This document shows, in pieces, positions 1-5,779 of a stretch of 5,811 nucleotides of DNA. A model generated the notes under the pieces. That model made no database searches and had not been told where the DNA came from. It saw only the letters and a list, made by a program, of their open reading frames with translations. Every line of letters begins with the position of its first letter. Positions within the stretch are counted from its first letter, which is position 1. Origin of the DNA: Chloroflexota bacterium (GTDB lineage Bacteria; Chloroflexota; Anaerolineae; SpSt-600); assembly GCA_011041825.1 (NCBI GenBank), contig DRAO01000319.1, positions 1 through 5,811 on the forward strand. The letters run 5' to 3'. Position numbers and translations under genes: made by a program.

Positions 1-476
1 AGTGGGGTGATACGTTAGAGGGCATTGCCATCCGGTTTGGGACTACGGTGGAAGCCATCGTTAGCTTAAATAACTTGACTAACAAGGATTTCATCTATGT
101 GGGACAGCGCCTGAAGATACCGGGCCAGGCTCAACCTGCTCAACCTCCTGCGGGTGGGACGATGGAATATGTAGTCCAAGGGGGGGATACCCTGTGGAGT
201 ATAGCGACCCGCTTTAACACCACCGTAGAAGCCATTATGGCTGCCAACAGGATTATCAACCCCAACTTCATCTACGTTGGGCAAAAGCTGGTTATCCCCC
301 AGGGAATGGCACCGGTTGCCCCAACCACTCAACCTCGCATCCACATAGTGCGCTGGGGTGAGACCCTTACTTCCATCGCCTTCCGGTATGGGACTACGGT
401 GGAGGCCATTGTCAGGGCCAATAATCTTCCTAATCCCAACTTCATCTATGCTGGGCAAAGGCTCGTCATCCCCTAG
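1..476 (+). CDS. LysM-repeat protein, 3' part (start lies outside the window)
   Basis: The reading frame is open from base 3 and runs to the TAG at 474-476. No good start precedes the conserved first repeat, so the ATG at 48 is an internal methionine and the gene is cut by the window edge. Three LysM modules of about 40-45 residues are visible, at about bases 3-122, 165-299 and 342-473. Each has the pattern (W/G)G(D/E)TL..IA.R(F/Y)(G/N)TTVEAI...N...(N/K)(N/D)FIY(V/A)GQ(R/K)L.IP. They are joined by linkers rich in Pro, Gln, Ala and Thr. LysM modules bind N-acetylglucosamine-containing polymers such as peptidoglycan, so the protein is probably exported and wall- or surface-associated. No catalytic domain is seen; one could lie in the missing N-terminal part. 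The protein ends directly after the third LysM. Identification of the repeats is secure, but the overall function of the protein is unknown. Confidence 0.93.
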   Translation, partial: WGDTLEGIAIRFGTTVEAIVSLNNLTNKDFIYVGQRLKIPGQAQPAQPPAGGTMEYVVQGGDTLWSIATRFNTTVEAIMAANRIINPNFIYVGQKLVIPQGMAPVAPTTQPRIHIVRWGETLTSIAFRYGTTVEAIVRANNLPNPNFIYAGQRLVIP

Positions 477-508
477 AAGCCGGAAAGCCTCGCCTGGGAT
501 ACCGCTAG

Positions 509-529
509 CCTGCCAGCTTGGCTGGTGGG
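509..529 (+). other. Small hairpin between the LysM and acetyltransferase genes
   Basis: Bases 509-517 can pair with 521-529 around a TTG loop: nine pairs, two of them G-T wobbles, with a CCAGC/GCTGG core. It lies 33 bases after the LysM stop and ends shortly before the purine-rich ribosome binding region of the next gene. There is no T-run after it (the next bases are AGGGATTGAG), so it does not look like a standard intrinsic terminator. It could be an mRNA end-protecting structure or chance pairing. Confidence 0.3.
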
Positions 530-550
530 AGGGATTGAGAAGGGGAGCAG

Positions 551-1132
551 ATGAAAGGGGTTGTCCTCAAAGGCGAAAGGGTTATCCTCCGCCCTTGGAA
601 GGAGCTTCTGACCGAGGAAAACCTGCGCAGGGTGTACAGGTGGAACCGTGATGAAGAGGTTATGTACTGGATGGGTTTTAACCCCACCTCCCTCTCCTTC
701 AGGGAGTTTGCCGGGAACATCCGGCAGCTGGCTGCCCGAGAGAAGAAAAGCTCCGTAAGCTTTGGCATACTTGATGAATCAGGGCGTCTGATAGGGCGTA
801 TCACCTGTTATGGCATTGACAGGAAGGCTCAGGAGGCTGAAATCGGCATCCTGATAGGCGAGAAAAGGCTCTGGGGCAAGGGCTATGGCTCCGATGCCCT
901 GAGAACGCTGCTGGGATACCTCTTCCGGGAAATGGGGCTCAAAAGGGTTTACCTCCGCACCATAAAGGGTAATCTCAGGGCGCAAAGGTGCTTTGCACAT
1001 TGTGGCTTCCATAAGACGGCAAGGCAGCTTACCCTTTCCCTGGAAATAGGGGATGTAGAAGGCATCGAGATGGAATTGTTGGCCGATGAATTCCAGCAAG
1101 AGCTGGGTTCCTCGGCAAGAGAGGAGGCGTAA
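551..1132 (+). CDS. GNAT family N-acetyltransferase (RimJ/RimL type)
   Basis: A 193-residue protein typical in length and layout of the Acetyltransf_3/RimJ-RimL branch of GNAT enzymes, which move the acetyl group of acetyl-CoA to a protein N-terminus or a small amine. It opens with GERVILRPW (residues 8-16), the usual first strand of this branch. The acetyl-CoA pyrophosphate loop is seen at 106-114 as RLWGKGYGS (pattern R/Q-x-x-G-x-G), preceded by the strand EIGILIG (97-103). The family hallmark N-x-RA...F...GF appears at 141-153 (NLRAQRCFAHCGF). The start at 551 is supported by the purine-rich AGAAGGGGAG stretch just upstream. No signal peptide or membrane span is seen, so it is cytoplasmic. 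The substrate cannot be read from the sequence. The last 15 or so residues are polar and probably a flexible tail. A palindromic repeat follows 9 bases after the stop. Confidence 0.9.
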   Translation: MKGVVLKGERVILRPWKELLTEENLRRVYRWNRDEEVMYWMGFNPTSLSFREFAGNIRQLAAREKKSSVSFGILDESGRLIGRITCYGIDRKAQEAEIGILIGEKRLWGKGYGSDALRTLLGYLFREMGLKRVYLRTIKGNLRAQRCFAHCGFHKTARQLTLSLEIGDVEGIEMELLADEFQQELGSSAREEA

Positions 1133-1141
1133 CCAAGAAGG

Positions 1142-1182
1142 TTATTTCTTTGACGGCAGCTTCGCTGCCGTCGAAGAAATAA
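1142..1182. repeat. Near-perfect 41-base palindrome, copy 1 of a dispersed intergenic repeat
   Basis: Bases 1142-1160 pair with 1164-1182 over 19 positions. Eighteen are Watson-Crick and one is T-G (1151/1173); the loop is TTC (1161-1163). The stem has an AT-rich outer part (TTATTTCTT/AAGAAATAA) and a GC-rich inner part (GACGGCAGC/GCTGCCGTC). GAGGAG at 1121-1126, in the end of the acetyltransferase gene, can also pair with CTCCTC at 1188-1193. There is no T-run after the stem. A related element lies in opposite orientation at about 3996-4052: bases 1143-1178 match the reverse complement of 4008-4043 at 30 of 36 positions without gaps, 14 of them consecutive. This suggests a REP-like or miniature repeat rather than a simple terminator, although it may still stop transcription or protect mRNA ends. 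Confidence 0.85.
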
Positions 1183-1291
1183 TTCCCCTCCTCTGAGCAA
1201 TCTTGTAAACAAGAGCAACTCGTGCTTTGTCTGGCAGGAAAAGGGTCAGGAGGCTAGACCTCTCAACAACTTGGGATAAAGGTGTACCAGG

Positions 1292-2059
1292 ATGGATTAC
1301 GTCATAACGGTGGCTAATCAGAAAGGCGGCGTAGGCAAGACCACTACAGTCATAAACTTGGGAGCCGCCCTGGCCGAAAAGGGCTACAAGGTGCTCCTGG
1401 TAGACCTGGACCCTCAGGGAGCCCTTTCCATAAGTATGGGCATAGAAAGTTATTCCCTAAGCAAAACGATGTACCAGGCCCTCCTGGATTCCAAGGTGTC
1501 CATCGAGGAGATAATAACCCAGGTCAGGGAGAACCTCTTTGTAGCCCCGGCCAACATTGACCTCTCGGCTGCCGAGTTAGAGCTGGTGGCTATGATAGGC
1601 CGGGAATTTGCGCTCAAGGAAGCCCTTTCCCCAGTCGTTGAAAAGTACGAGTTCATCCTGATAGACACCCCTCCAAGCCTCGGGCTTCTGACGGTAAATG
1701 CCCTTACAGCAGCGGATGGCGTGATAATCCCCCTCCAATGTGAATACCTGGCCCTCCGGGCCCTTCGCTTGCTCCTTAACACCATCAACACCATAAAGGC
1801 AAAGCTGAACAGGAACCTTCGCATCCTGGGAATCCTGGCCACTATGTATGATAGCCGCACCTTGCACGCCAAGGAAGTGCTGGATGAAATCCGCTCCGTA
1901 TTTGGCCCTATGGTATTTAAGGTGGTGATAAAGAAAAGCATCCGTTTTGCGGAAGCTCCTGTGGCCAAAAAGCCCATCCTGGAATACGATAAGCGTCACG
2001 AAGGAGCCCAAGCATACAGGGAATTGGCTGAGGAGGTGATAAATGGCACCAAGAGCTAG
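1292..2059 (+). CDS. parA: ParA/Soj-family partition ATPase
   Basis: A 255-residue ATPase of the ParA/Soj/MinD superfamily. The deviant Walker A box is KGGVGKTT at residues 11-18, with signature lysine K11 and P-loop lysine K16. The switch I region is DLDPQG (38-43). Walker B is [13 protein letters not shown] (121-133) with D125. The C-terminal part contains [15 protein letters not shown] and [11 protein letters not shown], matching the typical ParA end. There is no N-terminal helix-turn-helix, so it is the short, chromosomal Soj-like form rather than the long P1-type. Such proteins dimerise on ATP, coat DNA nonspecifically and are released by a partner that stimulates hydrolysis; they position chromosomes, plasmids or protein assemblies. 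No ParB is in the window; instead the next gene overlaps this one by 17 bases and encodes a membrane protein. AAAGGTG at 1278-1284 is a reasonable ribosome binding site. Family assignment is secure; the cargo is unknown. Confidence 0.95.
   Translation: MDYVITVANQKGGVGKTTTVINLGAALAEKGYKVLLVDLDPQGALSISMGIESYSLSKTMYQALLDSKVSIEEIITQVRENLFVAPANIDLSAAELELVAMIGREFALKEALSPVVEKYEFILIDTPPSLGLLTVNALTAADGVIIPLQCEYLALRALRLLLNTINTIKAKLNRNLRILGILATMYDSRTLHAKEVLDEIRSVFGPMVFKVVIKKSIRFAEAPVAKKPILEYDKRHEGAQAYRELAEEVINGTKS
2031..2040 (+). promoter_or_regulatory. Ribosome binding site inside parA that sets the start of the membrane-protein gene
   Basis: AGGAGGTGAT is a ten-base match to the complement of the usual bacterial 16S rRNA 3' tail. 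It sits two bases before the ATG at 2043, with six bases between the GGAGG core and the ATG. It lies within the last codons of parA, so the downstream gene is probably translated efficiently and coupled to parA translation. Confidence 0.85.
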
Positions 2060-3032
2060 CATCAAAGGCAAGGGAGTTAAAATCCTCTTTGGGGAAGCGG
2101 AAAAGGCCCTCGCCGAGGAAGCCCTTGCCGCCGAAGCAGAAGCCGGTACAGGGCCTGAAGCCCAACCCGAGGTCGCAGTCGAAGCCCCTCCCGAGGTTGA
2201 AATCAAGGCCCCGCCGGAGATTGCGCCCGAAGCCCCACCAGAGGCAGAGGCCAAACCGGAGGTCCCCAAAGCTCCTCCCGAGGCCCCCAAGGAGGAGAAG
2301 TACGAGGAAATCATCGAACGCATAGGCAAAGGCCGCTTTCGGGACCTCTTCAACGATATCGAGGAGCTCTACAAGCAGGTAACCGAAGAAATCAGCGCTA
2401 GCGAGCAGGTTGAAGAAGCCCTGAGCCTCCTGATGGAAGCTCGCAATACCCTCATAGAGAAGCCAGAGGAGTTTGAAAAGGCGGAATATAACATAAACAA
2501 GGTCAAGGCCCTGCTAAACAGGATTAAAAACTGCCGCACCTGGGGGGCTATATACGGGACCAGGATATTCCTCTATGAGGTAGGATGGTTTGTATTGTTG
2601 CTGGTCCTTATGATTTTTGAAAAGCCCATCGCTTCCCTGCTGGCTCCTATCTGGAAAATCAGCAGCCCTGTCACGGGGATGAGGGAAGTATTCCCTATGT
2701 GGATTACTATGATTTGGGGAGGCATAGGCGGAGTGGTGGGAGCACTATACAGCTTATACTGGCACGTGGCCGTCCGGCAGGATTACAACAAATACTACAA
2801 TATGTACTACGTTGTCCAACCCGTTATGGGCATAATCCTCGGCGGCCTTATCCACCTCATAGTTTCGGCTGGCTTCCTGGCTATGGGAGCCCAGGTGACA
2901 GGTCTTAGTGAAGAGAACATCCAATGGCTCCCTGCCCTCATAGCCTGCCTGGCTGGGTTCCGCCAGAAATTCGCCTACGAGATGCTGGATAAACTTATGG
3001 AAATCCTGGGACGCACCCCTCCTCAATCCTGA
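2043..3032 (+). CDS. ParA-linked multi-pass membrane protein with Pro/Glu-rich arm; candidate ParA partner
   Basis: I do not recognise a named family for this 329-residue protein. Residues 1-18 are basic and contain [11 protein letters not shown], resembling the N-terminal ParA-contacting motif of chromosomal ParB/Spo0J (GKGINALF in Bacillus Spo0J). Residues about 19-85 are Ala, Glu and Pro rich, with EAPPE or KAPPE at 47-51, 55-59, 63-67 and 77-81, likely an extended disordered arm. Residues about 86-165 are charged and helical, possibly coiled coil. Hydrophobic spans lie at about 174-192, 216-240 (with [15 protein letters not shown]) and 257-281, with a shorter one at about 294-306. No cleavable signal peptide is seen, so the arm is probably cytoplasmic. 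No ParB helix-turn-helix domain is present. The gene overlaps parA by 17 bases and starts after an excellent ribosome binding site. I infer a membrane anchor or cargo adaptor for the ParA; the topology and role are unproven. Confidence 0.85.
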   Translation: MAPRASIKGKGVKILFGEAEKALAEEALAAEAEAGTGPEAQPEVAVEAPPEVEIKAPPEIAPEAPPEAEAKPEVPKAPPEAPKEEKYEEIIERIGKGRFRDLFNDIEELYKQVTEEISASEQVEEALSLLMEARNTLIEKPEEFEKAEYNINKVKALLNRIKNCRTWGAIYGTRIFLYEVGWFVLLLVLMIFEKPIASLLAPIWKISSPVTGMREVFPMWITMIWGGIGGVVGALYSLYWHVAVRQDYNKYYNMYYVVQPVMGIILGGLIHLIVSAGFLAMGAQVTGLSEENIQWLPALIACLAGFRQKFAYEMLDKLMEILGRTPPQS

Positions 3033-3060
3033 AAAACCCTATAGAGGGCAGAGGCTTGCG

Positions 3061-3996
3061 ATGACGATTGCACGAGCTCCGGGGAAGGTTATCCTCTTTG
3101 GTGAGCATGCTGTCGTTTATGGCCGCCCTGCTATAGCGGTACCGGTATCAGGCGTGGAAGCCACAGCCATCGTCGAGGATGCCTCTCCAGGTCAGGGTAT
3201 AACTGTGATTGCCCTGGACCTGGGGAGGTGTTTTCGTGTGGATGAAGCCCCCTCCGATGACCCCCTCCGCCTCATTGTGGAACTCACCCTTCGACGCCTG
3301 GGGATAGAATCTCCCCCCGCCTTGACCATCGCCTTGCGTTCCACCATACCCATTGCCAGAGGATTGGGGAGCGGGGCTGCCATTTCGACCGCTATAGTGA
3401 AGGCCCTTTCTCAACACCTGGGGGTCACCTTGCCACCCTCGGAAATCTCGGCCCTCGTTTATGAGGTCGAGAAGATCTACCATGGAACCCCAAGCGGCAT
3501 TGATAATACTGTAATCGCTTTCGAGTCACCGGTGTTTTTTATTAAAGGGCGCCCTATTCAGACCTTTACGATGGGACAACCTTTCTCGCTGGTCATAGGG
3601 GATACAGGCATATCCAGCCCCACTCGGGATGTGGTATTGGATGTACGAAAGGCCTGGGAAAGAAACAGGGCTTACTATGAAACCCTCTTTGACCGAATTG
3701 GGAAAGTGGCTGAGGAAGGCCGGAAGGCCATCGAAGAGGGGGATTTGATGCGGGTGGGCAGGCTTATGGATGAGAACCATAGCCTGCTGGTGGAGATGGG
3801 GGTTTCCTGTGCGGAATTGGACGAATTGGTGGAAGCCGCTCGCAAAGCAGGGGCCTTGGGAGCAAAGCTCTCAGGAGCCGGGAGAGGCGGCAATATGGTA
3901 GCTTTGGTGGAACCGGAAACAGCGAGTGCTGTCGAGAAGGCCCTGAAAGAAGCTGGGGCTTCAGCGGTGTTGATAACCCAGGTGAGGGGGAAGTGA
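3061..3996 (+). CDS. mvk: Mevalonate kinase (GHMP kinase family)
   Basis: A 311-residue GHMP kinase that phosphorylates mevalonate to 5-phosphomevalonate using ATP, an early step of isoprenoid synthesis. Visible motifs: APGKVILFGEHAVVYG at residues 6-21 (GEHAVVYG is typical of mevalonate kinase), the ATP-binding loop PIARGLGSGAAIS at 97-109, HGTPSGIDN at 141-149, and the third GHMP motif SGAGRGGN at 271-278. D148 and E137 keep the 11-residue spacing of the catalytic Asp and metal-binding Glu of animal mevalonate kinase. Length fits the compact bacterial/archaeal form. Two motif positions differ from the common consensus: Gly in place of the second Ser of GLGSSAA, and Arg in GAGGGG. The start has AGAGG six bases upstream and lies only 28 bases after the membrane-protein gene, so the gene is probably in the parA transcription unit. 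Another GHMP kinase, such as a phosphomevalonate enzyme, is possible but less likely given the GEHAVVYG and GTPSGID motifs. Confidence 0.92.
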   Translation: MTIARAPGKVILFGEHAVVYGRPAIAVPVSGVEATAIVEDASPGQGITVIALDLGRCFRVDEAPSDDPLRLIVELTLRRLGIESPPALTIALRSTIPIARGLGSGAAISTAIVKALSQHLGVTLPPSEISALVYEVEKIYHGTPSGIDNTVIAFESPVFFIKGRPIQTFTMGQPFSLVIGDTGISSPTRDVVLDVRKAWERNRAYYETLFDRIGKVAEEGRKAIEEGDLMRVGRLMDENHSLLVEMGVSCAELDELVEAARKAGALGAKLSGAGRGGNMVALVEPETASAVEKALKEAGASAVLITQVRGK

Positions 3997-4052
3997 GGGG
4001 AAGCTAATTCTTCGATGGCGACAAAGCCTCCGTCAAAGAAATAGCTTTCCCT
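3996..4052. repeat. Imperfect palindrome, copy 2 (inverted, diverged) of the dispersed intergenic repeat
   Basis: The outer arm 3996-4006 pairs with 4042-4052 (AGGGGAAGCTA with TAGCTTTCCCT, one G-T wobble). The inner arms TTCTT/AAGAA and GATGG/CCGTC continue the stem with single mismatches at 4007/4041 and 4013/4035, up to a loop near ACAAAG. The reverse complement of 4008-4043 matches 1143-1178 at 30 of 36 positions. The element begins at the last base of the mevalonate kinase stop codon. Right after it, CCCTGA (4049-4054) can pair with TCAGGG (4066-4071), sharing four bases with the outer arm, so the two hairpins cannot both form completely. No T-run follows either structure. Confidence 0.75.
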
Positions 4053-4104
4053 GAGAGACCTCTGTTCAGGGAGGGAAGCACAATCTATCTAAAGGAGGGA
4101 TGCA

Positions 4105-5655
4105 ATGGGCATCAAAAAGTACATAGAGGAATTGAGGCAAAAGAGGGAGGAAGCCAAGCTAGGTGGAGGGCCCAAGCGGATTGATGTCCAGCACGCCAAA
4201 GGCAAACTCACCGCTCGTGAAAGGTTGGAGAAATTGCTCGACGAAGGGTCATTCCGGGAATTGGATATGTTTGTAACCCATCGGGCCACCAAATTTGGTA
4301 TGGCTGAGCGCAAAATCCTGGGTGATGGGGTGGTTACCGGTTACGGGACCATAGATGGGCGTCTGGTCTTTGTGTTCGCCCAAGACTTCACCGTCTTCGG
4401 GGGCAGCTTAGGAGAGGCCCATGCTGCCAAGATCTGCAAAGTTATGGATTTGGCGATGAAGAATGGAGCCCCTGTTATCGGGCTCAACGATTCGGGAGGG
4501 GCCCGCATCCAGGAAGGAGTGATGAGCTTGGCCGGTTACGCTGAAATCTTCCTCCGCAATACCCTGGCCTCTGGCCTTATCCCACAGATTTCGGCCATTA
4601 TGGGCCCCTGTGCGGGAGGGGCTGTCTATTCCCCTGCCATTATGGACTTCATAATTATGGTGAAGGGCATAAGCCATATGTTCATCACCGGGCCGGAAGT
4701 GATAAAGGCCGTGACCCGGGAGGAGGTGACCTTTGAGGAATTGGGAGGGGCTAATGTCCATGCCTCCAAAAGCGGCGTGGCCCATTTTATGGCCGATAAT
4801 GAGGATGAATGCTTCCGTATCATCCGTTCCCTCCTCAGCTATATCCCCCAAAACAATATGGAGGACCCTCCCTTTGTGCCCACGGAGGATGACCCTAACC
4901 GTCAGGACCTGGAGCTAGATGAAATCGTCCCCGAGAGCCCCACAAGGCCCTATGATATCAAGGAAGTCATAAGGCGGGTTGTGGACAACGGGGAGTTTCT
5001 GGAGGTCCATACCAATTATGCCCCCAACATAGTGGTAGGCTTTGCTCGGTTAGGGGGATTCAGCGTGGGTATCGTGGCTAATCAGCCGAAAGTCCTGGCT
5101 GGAGCCATAGATATAGATGCTTCAGTAAAGGGAGCACGTTTCGTGCGCTTCTGTGATGCTTTTAACATCCCGTTGGTGGTATTCGAGGATGTGCCAGGGT
5201 ACCTACCCGGAGTGGCTCAGGAGCACGGGGGCATCATCCGCAACGGGGCCAAGCTCCTGTACGCCTTCTGTGAGGCCACCGTCCCTCGCATCACGGTCAT
5301 AACCCGTAAAGCCTACGGGGGGGCTTACTGTGTTATGAACTCCCGGCACATCCGAGGAGACCTGGTGCTGGCCTGGCCAACGGCTGAGATTGCCGTGATG
5401 GGGCCGGAAGGGGCTGTGAACATCATATTCCGTCGTGAGCTGGCCCAGGCTGAAGACCCTGAGGCTTTGAGGGAGAAACTGGTGAGGGATTACAGGGCCG
5501 AGTTCGCCAACCCTTATGTAGCAGCTTCCAGAGGTTTTGTGGACAACATCATAGAACCCCATGAGACCCGTCCTCGCCTGATAGAGGCCCTAAGGATGCT
5601 TCAAAATAAGCGGGATGCAAATCCGCCTAAGAAGCATGGCAACATACCTTTGTAA
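4105..5655 (+). CDS. pccB: Acyl-CoA carboxylase carboxyltransferase (beta) subunit: propionyl-CoA carboxylase / methylmalonyl-CoA decarboxylase type
   Basis: A 516-residue biotin-dependent carboxyltransferase, the usual full length. It moves a carboxyl group between carboxybiotin and an acyl-CoA, most likely propionyl-CoA/methylmalonyl-CoA. The family start is seen in [20 protein letters not shown] (30-49). The N-terminal crotonase-like half has [17 protein letters not shown] (91-107), [12 protein letters not shown] (127-138, first oxyanion-hole loop) and [13 protein letters not shown] (166-178). The C-terminal half has [17 protein letters not shown] (360-376), [13 protein letters not shown] (401-413, second oxyanion-hole loop) and [17 protein letters not shown] (424-440). 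The protein ends in KKHGNIPL, typical of the family. It lacks the biotin carboxylase and biotin carrier domains, which must be encoded elsewhere. AAAGGAGG at 4091-4098 supports the start. The sequence alone cannot separate an ATP-dependent propionyl-CoA carboxylase from a sodium-pumping decarboxylase alpha subunit (mmdA). A candidate terminator follows the stop, so no downstream partner is cotranscribed. Confidence 0.94.
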   Translation: MGIKKYIEELRQKREEAKLGGGPKRIDVQHAKGKLTARERLEKLLDEGSFRELDMFVTHRATKFGMAERKILGDGVVTGYGTIDGRLVFVFAQDFTVFGGSLGEAHAAKICKVMDLAMKNGAPVIGLNDSGGARIQEGVMSLAGYAEIFLRNTLASGLIPQISAIMGPCAGGAVYSPAIMDFIIMVKGISHMFITGPEVIKAVTREEVTFEELGGANVHASKSGVAHFMADNEDECFRIIRSLLSYIPQNNMEDPPFVPTEDDPNRQDLELDEIVPESPTRPYDIKEVIRRVVDNGEFLEVHTNYAPNIVVGFARLGGFSVGIVANQPKVLAGAIDIDASVKGARFVRFCDAFNIPLVVFEDVPGYLPGVAQEHGGIIRNGAKLLYAFCEATVPRITVITRKAYGGAYCVMNSRHIRGDLVLAWPTAEIAVMGPEGAVNIIFRRELAQAEDPEALREKLVRDYRAEFANPYVAASRGFVDNIIEPHETRPRLIEALRMLQNKRDANPPKKHGNIPL

Positions 5656-5663
5656 GGCGTTTT

Positions 5664-5698
5664 TCCGGGCAGGAGTAGTTTCCACCCCCGGAGTTTTT
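5664..5698 (+). terminator. Candidate intrinsic terminator after the carboxyltransferase gene
   Basis: TCCGGG at 5664-5669 pairs with CCCGGA at 5687-5692, and within the loop GGA (5672-5674) can pair with TCC (5681-5683). One base after the stem comes a run of five T (5694-5698). The structure begins nine bases after the stop codon. The stem is short with a large loop, so strength is uncertain, but position and T-run fit a terminator. Confidence 0.55.
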
Positions 5699-5721
5699 CA
5701 ACACCCTCGTGCTGCCGGAGG

Positions 5722-5750
5722 TTGCTAAAAAGCAGGCAAGCTGGTATAAT
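5722..5750 (+). promoter_or_regulatory. Sigma70-type promoter with extended -10
   Basis: The -35 box TTGCTA (5722-5727) is followed by a 17-base spacer and a perfect -10 box TATAAT (5745-5750). TG at 5742-5743 gives an extended -10. Transcription would start near 5757, leaving a short leader of about 23 bases before the ATG at 5780. It lies after the candidate terminator and opens a new transcription unit. Confidence 0.8.
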
Positions 5751-5768
5751 TGCGTGTGTATTATGGGC

Positions 5769-5775
5769 GGGAGGT
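5769..5775 (+). promoter_or_regulatory. Ribosome binding site for the gene entering at the right edge
   Basis: GGGAGGT lies four bases before the ATG at 5780. Together with the promoter just upstream, it is the main evidence that the short reading frame at the edge is a real gene start. Confidence 0.75.
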
Positions 5776-5779
5776 AAAT

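Noticed and set aside
48..476. LysM gene starting at the ATG at 48
   Set aside because: The frame upstream of 48 already encodes the conserved first half of a LysM repeat ([14 protein letters not shown]), so this Met is internal... it follows directly in the same frame and the true start is outside the window.
1142..1182. Calling the palindrome a standard rho-independent terminator
   Set aside because: There is no T-run after the stem, and a related copy elsewhere in inverted orientation fits a repeat family better. A termination role is not excluded.
1201..1214. Short inverted repeat TCTTGT-AA-ACAAGA between the acetyltransferase gene and parA
   Set aside because: Six pairs with a two-base loop is physically poor as a hairpin and too short to claim as an operator without other copies.
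1252..1280. Possible promoter for parA with GATAAA (1275-1280) preceded by TG
   Set aside because: No acceptable -35 box lies 16-18 bases upstream, and the implied start would leave almost no leader before the AAAGGTG site.
1577..2353. Long open frame on the minus strand (about 258 codons) rich in Ala, Gly and Ser
   Set aside because: It is antisense to parA and the start of the membrane-protein gene. Its low-complexity part is simply the complement of the EAPPE/KAPPE codons, and both + strand genes are well supported.
1292..3032. A classical ParAB chromosome partition locus
   Set aside because: The second gene has membrane spans and no ParB nuclease-like or helix-turn-helix domain, and no parS-like palindrome (TGTTTCACGTGAAACA type) was seen in the window.
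4063..4091. TGTTCA-17-TATCTA as a promoter for the carboxyltransferase gene
   Set aside because: Both boxes are weak, and transcription would begin at or inside the ribosome binding site (4091-4098).
5746..5764. ATAAT/ATTAT inverted repeat around the likely transcription start, as an operator
   Set aside because: Five AT-only pairs overlapping a consensus -10 box are expected by chance.
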